A stretch of DNA of 64,000 nt from Xenoacremonium recifei (lineage: Eukaryota > Ascomycota > Sordariomycetes > Hypocreales > Nectriaceae). The stretch is taken from the NCBI GenBank assembly GCA_012184525.1, contig WOFQ01000082.1, positions 26,232-90,231 on the forward strand. The letters are read 5' to 3'. A program made the translations under genes and the position numbers. The notes beneath the pieces were generated by a model that did no database searches, had not been told where the DNA came from, and saw nothing but the letters and a program-made list of their open reading frames with translations. Of this stretch, positions 34,538-45,372 are shown piece by piece (within the stretch, counting starts at the first letter, position 1; every line of letters starts with the position of its first letter).

Positions 34538-36224
34538 ATGATGATTTTCAGATTCTTGAGGGCCTTGAGGGCCTTCTTTATCATTGGTCAGTTGGTTGTC
34601 AACGCAGGACCATTACTAAAGCAGCCCAAAATCATCAACCGGAATGCTGCAGCCCCTCTCATTGTTGAGACGTCCAGTGGAATCGGTGCGAAATCTAATA
34701 TAGACTGGATCTCAGGTTCAGAACTAAATCTTCATTAGTACATGGAGCTATCAATGATAGTGTGCCTCTTACCCGACATTTCTTAGGCATTCCTTACGCC
34801 CTGCCATCGTTCGGAGAGAACCGCTTTAAGAAACCGCAGCCTCTTCCGAAAACTGCTACGAAACGAGTCATCCACGCCAACGGCTTCGGACCTAATTGCA
34901 CCCAATACGAAGCTACTATTCCTTCTGTGTATACCAAGGTCAGGCGCGAGTACTTTATACAAGGTGTCAATGGGGATGACTGCCTTAGCGTCAGTATCTG
35001 GGCTCCCTTGTACCCAACTGAGAGGAAAGTTCCCGTCTTCGTTTGGCTTTATGGCGGAGGACAAATCACTGGTGGTTCGTCAGTGCCCTACCAGAACCCT
35101 CAACGATGGGTGCAACGCACACAGGCCCATATTGTTATCTCAATCCAATATAGACTGAATTTCTTCGGCCAACCAAACACTCCGACAGAGAACGCGGGCC
35201 TCTATATTTTTGATGCGAGGTTGGCCCTCGAATGGATACGAGACAACATTGCTTCTTTTGGCGGCGATTCCGCGAGAATGGTGCTCTGGGGTCAGTCCGC
35301 GGGCGCTTCACTGACTGGCGCTCTGAGCATTGGTTGGCCTGATGACCCAATCGTGACGGGGTTCATTCAAGATTCCGGGGCCGTTGAGGGACAAGGGGTG
35401 CATACCTCATACACTGATACGACTCATTCAAATTTCACCTTCCTCGCAAATGAACTCGGTTGCACCGGCAATGCCACGAGCCAGGTCGAATGTATGAGCA
35501 CTTATCCCCAGGCCGATATTGAGTCCTTCATCCAATACTGGACCGACGCCGGCAAAACGCCGCCATTGGTTTTTCAATCTTATAATGATAATGTGCACAC
35601 ATTTGCCAATTATACAGCTGCGTACCTATCAGGGCATTATGCAAAGCTGCCAAAGATTCTGGGGAACAACAAGGTCAGTCGATTTTGCACGTACAGCTTC
35701 TTCCTCAATTTTGGCCGTGACTGATAGTGGCCATGAAACAGGTAGATGGTGCATCCCTTGCCGCTCTTCAGTCGGGTCCTCCACACATCGTGGGCCCTAC
35801 TCCAGCCAACGAACTCGCATCCTCTCTACACGTACGATGTGGCATGATTGCTGAAGCCAAAATTCGAGAGAGTCTCGGGTTGATATCCTACCGATTTGAA
35901 TACGCGGGAAACTTTAGCAACCTCTCCCCGCTTCCTTTCATGGGTGCCTATCATTCTAGCGAGCTCCCAATGATATTTGATACCTACGAGGACGTTGGCG
36001 GCGCCGGGACGCGCTTCCAAAAGGGAACTAGTGAAGCTATGCAAAATCTGTGGTTGGAATTTGCCAAAGACCCTGAGGACGGTCTGTCTAAAGCAGGTTG
36101 GCCCAAGTATAGTTCCGGTGACATGGAGATTCTAGGTGGCGAGAAGGACGGGAAACAGATTACACACTATGCGACACCGAAGGGACCAATCGAGGAGGCC
36201 TGTGCTACTTACACGGGTGGCTAG
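34538..36224 (+). CDS. Secreted type-B carboxylesterase/lipase
   Basis: Three exons, 34538-34685, 34739-35673 and 35742-36224, give 521 residues. Intron 1 (34686-34738) and intron 2 (35674-35741) restore SSGIVHGAIND and GNNKVDGASLAAL. A hydrophobic N-terminus of about 25 residues is a signal peptide. The alpha/beta hydrolase fold has the nucleophile S236 in GQSAGA and the histidine H432 in GAYHSSEL, as in cholinesterase-like fungal esterases and lipases; YGGGQITGGS is the oxyanion-hole segment. Cysteines are placed as in the family. It should cleave esters outside the cell; the preferred chain length or alcohol cannot be read. Confidence 0.92.
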
Positions 36225-36567
36225 AGCAGTTAGGTTAACTCATGGCTTATCATTGAGTCTAAGTCCGACTTAATTAAGTAGGGCATGATGAAATTTGATT
36301 CTGAAGATATGCGTTGCTGATGCGATCTATTCGTCATTTTACATCATTCCAAAACTACATATAATGGAAAATATACATTATATCCGTATTCACTGACTTC
36401 TAACATATATGACCGAGACTCCAAACAGAGACTTCAACCATAATGGTGATTCCTCTGTCCAAAGCGTGTCTCCACGACTTTTATTTTTAATTATCATTTT
36501 TCCATGATAAATAAGTAATAGCTAATAGCCGATAAAGTCATCACGAAAGGAGTCTGAACAATATCTG
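36225..36567. other. Convergent spacer
   Basis: About 340 bases between the 3' ends of the esterase and the Zn2Cys6 gene. AT-rich, no coding signal. Confidence 0.5.
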
Positions 36568-38189
36568 TTAGCTGTAGTATGAGCGATACTCAACAACAGA
36601 CTTACCAGCAATTGGATCAACTGCCTCAACGTTCTCCTCTTGAAGCCAAACTAACTCAAGGGCATCTAGTGCCCGCTGTATATTCTGGATGCGTAGAGTG
36701 CCATATAGACTCTGCAGCAGCTGTCTTATCCTCGCCCTCTGCAACCCTACAGCAGAATATCCAGCTGTAAACAGCGGTGTACTCATAGTGATCCATGGCG
36801 ATAGACCTGGTGAGGGCGTCATGTGCTCGCAACAGTCAATTATCTGGTCTACAGAGGCTTGCACAATGGACGAAGAGGCGGGAGTCATGCGGACATGGCG
36901 GTATAAATGAATTAAAGCGGAATGTTGGAAAGCTTTGTTTGAGAGAATGAAGTTTTGGATCTCCTCTTCGGTCAGCTTTTGAGCGACGTCTGGATAAAAT
37001 GCGGGGGCCAGGATTTCATCTTGCTGCATTGCATTGTAAATATCTGCCTCGAGTGAGTCAGCCTCTTCTTCAAGGTCAGTTTCTGATATCATAGTGTCTT
37101 CATTCTTGCCCAGGAGTAGCTGGCGGCGTTCCCAAGAGGCCGCGCCAACCTCTCTCAAGATGCGTATGATGGAGCTGGAGAATCCAACATAGTCATCCAA
37201 GTACACAGGACTGAGTTCGTCCTCACAAGGTACATTCCATGCGGGTTGACCTCGAGACAAACCCTGAGTGGTAAGAGCGGCGGGAACTTCAAGGCTGGTA
37301 TAAATACGAGAAAGGAAGCGTCGTAGACCGTTTTGGTTGGTTTCTTCAACTTTCAAATGTCGGTATTCGTCCGAGGATGCCATCAAGGCTCTCGCGCCCT
37401 CGAAATGAACGCGCCATGCATTTGGTCTCTGAAGGGCAGAGTAGATCTCAAACTTGCACAGCATGAGGACCGCTGCGAGAAGCGAGTCTCGTTTCTCGGG
37501 TTTGAACGAATGAATTTCGCTTGAGAGCAAGGCAATGCTGGTATCTCTCATATTGATAGCAACATCTTCCAGCCGCTCTGCACCAGAAAGCATTTCTCCG
37601 AGATTGGATCGATGTACCGCAGACAGCGCCATGAGGGAATAGAACAATGGTGGCTTCTCGAGCGCCATCGGAACAAGCTGCCTGCAAAGATCGTTCTGAA
37701 TCCCGGAGTGACACGCGCCTACTCTCGAGGCATGATGCACGAAATGATGAAGCAGCTCGCGATTCGTCGAGGGCAAGGTCGACAATGGATCGACCTCAGT
37801 CAAAGTTCCTGCGTAGGTTTCCAAGGTGGTAGATTCGCGTGGGCTCACTCCATCGGAGCTTGAGACGTTCGCAGTGTATATAAAACCCCCGGCATTTGAC
37901 TCTGCACATAAATTAGGCTCCTGAAATCAACTGCGACGTGACGAATCTTACCAAGCTTCTGCGCGTTTTCCTGCAAACATTTCCCAAAACGAGAGCGGTT
38001 GAAAGACCTTCCTCCCCATTGCAATTGGATTTTGTAAGCACATTCACAACCGGCGGCCTGGCAGCGGCCACATTGAGGTCGCTGTTGATCACACTTTTGC
38101 CGTCGTCGACGACATCGCTGGCAACCAAGATGTGATCGTCGGTGTTTTGCCGCTTCGTTGCCGGCAGGGCTCTGCGCTCTCGAATCCAT
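36568..38189 (-). CDS. Zn2Cys6 transcription factor, candidate regulator of the P450/MFS pair
   Basis: Two exons, 38189-37952 and 37901-36568, give 523 residues; an in-frame ATG at 38234 would add 15. The 50-base intron 37951-37902 (GTAAGA, TGCAG) joins the DNA-binding part to the long C-terminal frame. The zinc cluster has C23, C26, C33, C40, C43 and C50 with the basic run RRRRQK between. The rest is a fungal-specific regulator region (Fungal_trans_2-like) rich in short helices. The gene is on the same strand as the P450 gene just upstream of it, and an MFS exporter is divergent from that P450, the common layout of a small metabolite or detoxification cluster. Two separate genes were considered and rejected because the intron restores one frame. 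Confidence 0.88.
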
Positions 38190-38605
38190 CGCTGACTCGT
38201 GGCTAATTAGGCTGTACCCGTCGCAACAAAGCATCAAGGACTTCTAGGGTCAAGTGCTCGAGGCCACGTCGGCGGGAGTCTTATGGAGTCCGGAGATGCG
38301 GGAGCAGGAAAGCCGTAGAACATGGAGGATATGTGATGGATTGATACAAGCGCGCAGGGGTGGAGCTGACTCGCTGACTCGCTTGAACCAATAATAATAA
38401 ACAAGATTCCGATTGGAGCTTCATCACGTGGCTGTTCAGGTTTGGTGGCGTTGATAAGGCTTCTACTCCGAATTGGGAAAAAGAGCTGCAAGCTACCCTA
38501 GACAGCATCTTGGGCTGTATGTGCTTGCTGATGCGCACTAAATGTCTCTCAGATAAACTACCTCCTGCCTCTAGATACATGACTTTTTTTAAGTGATTAT
38601 TCCTC
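38190..38605. promoter_or_regulatory. Promoter region of the second Zn2Cys6 gene
   Basis: About 415 bases between the regulator start and the P450 3' end. A TCACGTG box lies at about 38423-38430, a possible bHLH or bZIP site. Nothing else stands out. Confidence 0.35.
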
Positions 38606-40137
38606 TCATGCTTCTGCTAAGCGTATAAACTCCAACAGACACTTCTGGCCCTGCGGTCGACTAGCAATAATCTGATCAGAAACCTCCATGCTGGCATTCA
38701 TTGAGGGGGACACCCGAGTCGAATATTGAGAATAAACTTCTCGAAGCAGAATCTTCATTTCAGCGATTGCCAAACTATAAAGGACCGAGTTAGCAAGCAA
38801 AAGCGAAGGCGAAACTACCCAAGATCAGATCCAAACATACTTTCTTCCGATGCAACCTCTGCCACCGCTAGCAAAAGCAAAGAAATGGCGGTTTCTTTCG
38901 ACGTTGCCCTTCTCCGTCATCCAACGATCAGGCAAGAATTCATCTGGCCGTGGAAACACTTCAGAGTCCCATCTGTGGATGGTATGCGGCTGCGAGCTGA
39001 CGATTACTCCGCCGGGTACGAAGGCCCCGTCAATCATCTTCCCTCCTGCTGGGACGTATCGTGGGAAAGACATTGGAATTGGGGCGAACACGCGTAGGGC
39101 CTCTTTAACGACCGCCTCCAAGAAGGGCAGCTGATCAAATGGCGTATCTGCGTTTTGGATCATCTCGTCTGACATGCGTTTCTGGATCGTCGTGCTCTCG
39201 GGAAGTGAGAGGTGGTACATGAGGAAGCACAGCGCATCACCCGTCGTATCAATCCCGGCGGCCATGTGATCCATGCATTCGGCCGCTACGGAGATGGGAG
39301 CAAGCTTGCTTTGCATCTTATCAACAATTGTAAACGGAGCTGTGTCGGTCTGGGCACTACACTCGCGAACGAAAGCATTAGATAGCGGAGCGTATTTGGC
39401 CGGGGTTAAGACGGTGCGTTTGAGTATTTCGAAAAGCGTTGGAGAGTAGTATCGAAGGTAGTTCTCTATTCTCTTGTCAGCGATTATTGTGGTAGAGATA
39501 AAGGATAAATAAGCTGACTTTGAAGACTGTTGTGGTAAGACAACTCTTTCATCATCGCAAGATCCTTTTGATCAGTGAGAGAGTGGCTCCCGTATGGATG
39601 GAAGAGATGGTGGGTGACACAGTCCATGGCATAGCAGTGGAGCCAAATGTAGACGTCTGCTACCTTGCCCGGATAGTTTAAGCATTTCTCCAGAAACAAT
39701 CCAGCATTCTCCCGGATGCTGTCCAAGACTTCGGGACGCATGATGTTGGTGTTCGCATATCGATCGGCAAACACTCGCTTCTTTGCAGCATGCTGATCCT
39801 TCTCTAAGGTGCTAAAGAGAGTCCTATGGTTGAACTGCTTGAACAGGCTATAAAACTCTGTCTTCTCGAAACCACTACCGCCTGACTGATAGATCTCTTT
39901 GGCCGCTTCAACGCTCGCGAAAGAGAGCTCGTTAGGACCCAATCTTGCAGCGGCACCGTATTTACCATGAAGATAATGCACATACAGCCGACGATTGCCA
40001 GTTAACTCATGATACTTGAGCACTAGTGACGTGAACAGGGAGTACCATGGCCCTGGTATTTTCCGAATTGGCGAAGTCAAACATTGGAACAGCCAGACGA
40101 TCGCGCCAACCGCAATGGCGAGACAAATGAGAAGCAT
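38606..40137 (-). CDS. Cytochrome P450 monooxygenase
   Basis: Three exons, 40137-39519, 39465-38841 and 38774-38606, give 470 residues. Introns 39518-39466 and 38840-38775 show CTGAC and CTAAC branch points; the second joins CIGR to NLAIAEMK. Residues 3-22 are a membrane anchor followed by the proline hinge IPGPW. The I-helix has AGIDTTGD, the K-helix EALR, and the heme loop FASGGRGCIGRN with C411. It is a microsomal class II enzyme that needs a P450 reductase. The family number cannot be read. The start is the first ATG; the frame before it begins with TTG. It shares a promoter with the MFS exporter. Confidence 0.93.
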
Positions 40138-40718
40138 ATTGAAACGAGTTGAAGAAGAATACTCCTTGAGTTCTCTCCCAAGCAATCAGAAGCTAGCTGA
40201 AGATCAAAGAATGCTATCGGGTGTCCCGGCTCTTATCAACAAGATCTTCTCGTTTTGCGTGTTGAACGCCCCAGCTTGCTTGTCGCCGCGGGCGTTGGCG
40301 GCACCAAACCTCATCGGGAATCTCCTAGAGATGGCCGGCGGGGAATTCCAGAATTGAGAGACGATATTGACACCATCCCGAAAGGGGAAACCACAAGAGA
40401 TGGTATCGGGTTCTTCTAATTCGCCGTCGCCTCTCCACTCCGCTTGTCGGAAAGGAGAATCCACAAGAGACAGTTTCCTGGGGTCAGATCTACCAGATCC
40501 AACAGCGTTGTATCGTCATGATAAGGATGATCTAGAAAAAGCGCCATATGCCCCCCGGAATGTCTTCTTGGTCTTGGGTATCATACTATAAAAGGTAGTT
40601 GTAGGAGATCTCAGCTTCACGGTGGATCTTTCTCTTACAATTCCCGATTTATCAGTCTATTTGCGGCCACAACTAACCCGTTTGCCCCGGGTGTGTTGCC
40701 GAAGAGCCAATCGCAAGC
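40138..40718. promoter_or_regulatory. Divergent promoter between P450 and MFS exporter, with 21-base direct repeat
   Basis: 580 bases. A direct repeat lies at 40380-40400 and 40450-40470 (19 of 21 bases identical, offset exactly 70); both copies begin GAAAGG and end CCACAAGAGA. CCG precedes the first copy and CGG the second. A TATAAAA box at 40587-40593 serves the exporter. The repeats are candidate sites for the nearby Zn2Cys6 regulator (inference). Confidence 0.55.
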
Positions 40719-42551
40719 ATGGCTACCAGCGATTCCCAGCACAGCAACGACAAGGAAACAGCCGCCGACGTGCCAACTATCACCAGCGATGAGAGACTCG
40801 ATCCGTTCGGGAGGCCACTGGTTCCATCGACGACTTCGGACTCGTTGGACCCTTTGAACTGGAGCTCAACACGCAAATACACCATCTTGATCATTGTCTG
40901 CTACTCGTACTTCCTCCTTACCTACTTGACGTCAACTCCGATCCCCTCCTTCTTTCTCTTGATGGATCAGTTCAACGCCAGCTATTCTGTGGTCAACTGG
41001 ACATTCGGCATTAGCACACTCGGGTTGGCTGCTGGGCCCCTTTTGACGGCATCTATCGCTGAAATCTACGGTCGCCGAGTCGTCATGATCGTCAGTACAG
41101 CAATTGCCCTCGTCGCCAGCGGATGCACGGCTATACACACGACCAATATTGGTGGATATATGGCTGCCCGTTTCTTCCAGGGCTTTGGCGCTGGCCCCGC
41201 GTGCAATGTTGGCCTAAGCATCATCAACGACATCTCATGGGAGCATCAACGAGGTCTCCGGGTTGGGCTCTGGGCAATGTCAGCCAATATCGGAAGTCTT
41301 CTGGGCGGTGTCAGTACGTGAAATACTCCCCAATTACTATTGACATGTAAGAAACTCGATTGACACGCCTTAGCCGGTGGTTTCCTAGCTCTCGCTAGCC
41401 AGTACTGGGTTGGCTACCACATGGCCATCTTGTATGGAGTGCTCATACTGCTCGAGATCTTCTTTCTCCCAGAGACATTGTATCCGCGCGAGCATACTCT
41501 GAGACTAGAGCACGGTAGCTCAAGCGCCGTGTCAAGCGAGATCAAGAAAACAAAGCAGCTCGGACTTCTAGTATGTGTAGTCTTCCAATTTCTACTGCTT
41601 TCACTGACAGGAATAAGAACCTTCGCAAGATCCCTGGAGTCAAGCACCCGAAACCATACGACACATTTATCACTTTCTATAAACTGTGGGCGTACCCAAA
41701 TGTTGTCATCAGCATCTGCGGCTGCGTTTTGTTCCAGTACTGGTGGATTGTTACGATTATGACGATGGAGCCACTGGCTTATGAGAACTACGAGACCCAA
41801 GTACAAGGACTTTTTTTCATTGGTCTTCTACTTGGTGTTATCTTTGCCGAAGTTTTTTGTTCTGGCTGGCTTAGCGACAGGATAGTTGCTAGATTGACTG
41901 CCCGCAACGGCGGGAAACGTTCGCCAGAGATGCGCTTATGGCTGGCCTACCCTGCCGCCATATCGTCGACGATTGGCCTCATTGTGTGGGGTGTCTCGGT
42001 GGATCGTCAGTGGCACTGGATGACTGGACAAGTTGCCTTCTTCCTATGTAAGTGAATATCCCTGAGTGGCTGATCCAAAATATTGCAAAGGCGCGACTAA
42101 TACCAGGTGTGATAGTTGCTTTGGGCATGCAGATGGGAAATGCTGTTGCAACAACATACATTGTGGAATGCTATCCCGAGTATGCTATTGAAACTGTGAC
42201 ATACTATGGCGTCATAATTAATGTTAGCCAACCCCCTGCCTCTGGCTGTTCTAACCCTTTCTTCGATATAGACCTCGGTAACTAACACTGGCATAGGTCG
42301 CTGCGTTTGTCAATCCCTGGTTCATTGCCGATTGGACCGCTGCCGTTGGCTTCACATGGTCCTTTGGAACACAGGGGATTATCTGTTCAGCTTGCTTAAT
42401 CCCCGCATATGCTTTTCTACATAAGTTTGGTCGTCGTCTTTGGAAGCCTCCCAAGTTCGCGGCGGTGGAATCACAAACACTGGATGGAAACCCTGAGGTT
42501 CTGGAAGCAGAAGTGACAGAATCCGCGATTAGTGAAAAAGCCAAGGTATAG
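40719..42551 (+). CDS. MFS transporter of the DHA1 (multidrug/proton antiporter) type
   Basis: Five exons, 40719-41313, 41374-41570, 41618-42047, 42107-42222 and 42297-42551, give 530 residues. The hydrophilic N-terminus ends in DPLNWSSTRK, a signature of fungal DHA1 exporters, and is followed by about 12 helices. LTASIAEIYGRR is the loop between helices 2 and 3 and ARFFQGFGAGP the helix 4 motif. Intron 2 (41571-41617) needs the AATAAG acceptor; the nearer CACTGACAG would give an immediate stop. Such proteins export toxins or pathway products across the plasma membrane. Shared promoter with a P450 suggests a joint detoxification or biosynthetic role. Confidence 0.9.
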
Positions 42552-43046
42552 AGACAATAAGAAAAAGAGGGGAAGCGTGATGGGAAAGTGATGGAACCTC
42601 CTCCTGATGCTTCCGGAATAAGACCTCAAAACTTAGGGTGGACCTGCGTCGCGTAGAATATTCTATTGAGTGACGATTCATTCCAAATTATCTACTGAAT
42701 CTGTGACTCATCTATCTATTATGACTCGTTAAGCAATGGTGCCCTTTACGGAAGTTGAATGATCCCGTCTACTCTATTCGCTTGACTCTACCATTGGCGC
42801 GCGGGGGTAGGGTATCCCATGTCGCCGCCCTGTCTCAGCATCGAGGTAAGCTATTCCTAGAGGGGAAACTGGTAGAGATAGACCGAGTACAGCACACTTT
42901 ACCGGTCTCGGCTAGACGGGTGGCCTCCATCGCCAGGAGGACGTGGGAATAGTTATCAAACATAGAAGCCCATTTTGTGATCCATCAGCACCAAGTAAAT
43001 AATCTCCCTGTTGAAGTCGTCCTAGGAGCTTCCTCTACAATACAGA
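42552..43046. other. Intergenic spacer
   Basis: About 500 bases, no gene seen. It holds the promoter of the HRI1-like gene. Confidence 0.45.
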
Positions 43047-43763
43047 ATGGTGGTACGCCTATCCACTCGCATCAGCATCCGCTGGTTACCTGAACCAGCG
43101 CAAGAGTCAACCGACACAGTGGTGTTGAGCGTGGATGATTACTTCATCGATTTGCGCGTTTGTCTTGCTGATATGTCCATTGACTGGGCCATTGGCGGAA
43201 CGAGAGAGATTCTATCCCGAAATCCTTGTACAAGACCCCTCATGCTTTTTCTGCGTAAGCTAATGATAATTTCAGTACATATACGCTTCAATCATTCCAT
43301 TGATTCGCGTTTGGCAAATGCACCACCTGACACAGGGGCTTTTGAGAAGCTTCCAAATGGAGATGACCTTGAGACTGGTGAAATGGCAAACCCGGAGCAG
43401 GGTGGCGCCGTGATGCCGTATGAGGAGGTTTGGAGAGAGATTGGCCCTCCTCAAGGGCCTGATCTCATAGCTAGCGGCACTTCGAATTCATGGATTCTGC
43501 AAAGCACGGATAGGATGAGTTTTATTGGTAAGACTGGAGGGCTTTTTATCGCCTTACGGAAGTGTCCACACACTTTTGCGGCACGGCGGGAAGAATGGGT
43601 GGTCGGTGAATCGCGGTGGGTGACCAAATATGTTATCGGTGAAGATGTCGCGGGGACACTACCCTCTTTGAATAGCGAGCAGTTGAAGGCGAATGAAGCT
43701 TGGGAAGCTGGAATCTCGGTGACAGCTTTTGGAGAACGTTGGGATGTCAGGGCTGTTGGATAA
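43047..43763 (+). CDS. HRI1-like conserved protein
   Basis: An open frame of 238 residues resembling the fungal HRI1 family (a small cytosolic beta-barrel protein of unknown role, named from an interaction with a yeast Sec63 complex subunit). The start LSTRISIRWLPEP and the end IGEDVAGTLPSLNSEQLKANEAW are typical. A 48-base segment, 43228-43275 (GTACAA, GCTAAT branch, TTTCAG), looks like an intron whose length is divisible by three; removing it gives 222 residues and a better match around IDSR. Both forms keep the frame. The family call rests on memory of the pattern, so it is moderate. Confidence 0.7.
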   Translation: MVVRLSTRISIRWLPEPAQESTDTVVLSVDDYFIDLRVCLADMSIDWAIGGTREILSRNPCTRPLMLFLRKLMIISVHIRFNHSIDSRLANAPPDTGAFEKLPNGDDLETGEMANPEQGGAVMPYEEVWREIGPPQGPDLIASGTSNSWILQSTDRMSFIGKTGGLFIALRKCPHTFAARREEWVVGESRWVTKYVIGEDVAGTLPSLNSEQLKANEAWEAGISVTAFGERWDVRAVG

Positions 43764-43908
43764 GGTTCTGTCAGATGAATCGGTCAGGAATAGTATTTCG
43801 GCCTCGTCATTTTCGCGATGCCACTTATATTCCATGCCACTGTAGATGTGAAGTGAGGGTTGAATGGAGGAAGTAGGATCGAAGAAGAGTTCCTTCAGTC
43901 TTTGATGC

Positions 43909-45372
43909 TTAAACCTTCTCTTTCTCTTGGTATTTTGGAATAGTCTCACCAGCCCTCCACTTATATTTCGATCCTGGATGATCCTCCGGGAGTCGTTTTG
44001 GCCCAATAAATACTTCTCTTGCGGTAGCCCCCTCATTCTCGATGCTGGATCTGAACACTCCTCGTCGCCTCAATTCTGGTAAAAGGTGCTCAATTATGTC
44101 TTCGAATGTCCCTGGACTAGTGATATGTGCCAGGTTGAACCCATCGACATCTGAGAGCTTTACCCACCGTTCTAACTCGTCAGCAACTGTATTTGGTCCT
44201 CCAATCACTTTTGCTTGTAAGCCTCCGACGCTGAGATACTCGATAATTCTTCGTTTTGTCCAGGGAAGATTGACTGTCCCTGGGACCGTTTCAGCCCATC
44301 TCCTGACCATGGATTGAAGACGAGGAGATTCGCTGAAGCGGAAGTCTTCATCATCGTCATAACCGGAAAGGTCAACGCCCGTCCAACCGCCGAACAAAGC
44401 GAGCGCGCCCTCTTCGTCTGCGTATTTTAGATGCTCTTCCTTCTTGGCAAAAGCCTCTTCGTCAGTGGCTGCCACTATAACGTTGATCCCAAGAATGACC
44501 TTGATGTGGTCTGGATGCCTGCCTTCGCCGGCAGCTATGCTGCGGATATTGTCTACTGTCTTGCGTACACCCTCGGGTGTCTGGCCTCCAATAAAGATAG
44601 CTTCGCCGTGGCGTCCTCCGAATAGGTTTCCTGCTTCAGATACTCCTGCCTGGAAAAGAAACGGCGTGCGTTGAGGGGAGGGTTCGCAGAAATGCGGACC
44701 AGGAACTTTGAAGTATTTGCCTTGGTGATTAATCTGCCTCACAGCATCTTGAGCAATGTAAATACCGTTTTCACGGTCTTCAACTACAGCACCGTCACGA
44801 AAGCTGCCTTCCCACAACTTGTAGAGTACTTCCAAGTATTCATGGGCGATGGCATAACGTTCATCGTGAGGGATTTGCTCGTCAAGCCCGAAGTTGCGAG
44901 CAGCGGAGTCCAGATATGAGGTGACGATGTTCCACGCCAATCTGCCTTCACTGAGGTGGTCAACAGTCGATAGCCGCCGCGCCAAAGAGTACGGCTTCTC
45001 ATAGGTCAAACTAGCGGTAACCCCGAATATGAGATTCTTGGTGGCTGCCGCCATCGATGGTACAAGGTAAAGAGGGTCGTTGACAGGGAATTGGGCCCCA
45101 GAGCTGAGCGCTGGAACCACATTGGCAGGCCCTTTGTAAACATCGTATGGCCCAAGAGTGTCTGCTATGAACATTGCATGGAAGCCAGCTTTGTCGAGAA
45201 GCTGAGCCAATTCCACCCAGAATGAGAGCTTCTTATACTCGTTGGTCCTATTTCTTGGATGATGCCACTGACCAGGCGCCAAATGTCCAGGAGTGTTCAT
45301 AACAAAGGCATTCAGAATGATCTGCTTCTTCCCCTTCGGTACATTTTCAGCCGGGGCGCTGTTGCCGCTCAT
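43909..45372 (-). CDS. FMN-dependent monooxygenase, NtaA/SnaA/DszA family
   Basis: A 487-residue single-exon protein of the bacterial luciferase fold. Signatures are the N-terminal ILNAFVMNTPGHLAPGQWHHP, the FIADTLGPYDVYKG segment, YSLARRLSTVDHLSEGRLAWNIVTS and FQAGVSEAGNLFGGRHGEAIF. These enzymes use reduced flavin from a partner reductase to oxidise amines, sulfonates, sulfones or nitrilotriacetate. No reductase partner is seen in the window. It has no intron although most neighbours have several, and the family is mainly bacterial, so ancient transfer is possible (inference). It is divergent from an SSS transporter, which may import its substrate or a nitrogen source. Confidence 0.9.
   Translation of the reverse strand: MSGNSAPAENVPKGKKQIILNAFVMNTPGHLAPGQWHHPRNRTNEYKKLSFWVELAQLLDKAGFHAMFIADTLGPYDVYKGPANVVPALSSGAQFPVNDPLYLVPSMAAATKNLIFGVTASLTYEKPYSLARRLSTVDHLSEGRLAWNIVTSYLDSAARNFGLDEQIPHDERYAIAHEYLEVLYKLWEGSFRDGAVVEDRENGIYIAQDAVRQINHQGKYFKVPGPHFCEPSPQRTPFLFQAGVSEAGNLFGGRHGEAIFIGGQTPEGVRKTVDNIRSIAAGEGRHPDHIKVILGINVIVAATDEEAFAKKEEHLKYADEEGALALFGGWTGVDLSGYDDDEDFRFSESPRLQSMVRRWAETVPGTVNLPWTKRRIIEYLSVGGLQAKVIGGPNTVADELERWVKLSDVDGFNLAHITSPGTFEDIIEHLLPELRRRGVFRSSIENEGATAREVFIGPKRLPEDHPGSKYKWRAGETIPKYQEKEKV

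Noticed and set aside
37845..38237. A separate short Zn2Cys6 gene
   Set aside because: A 50-base consensus intron joins it in frame to the long downstream part, so it is one gene.
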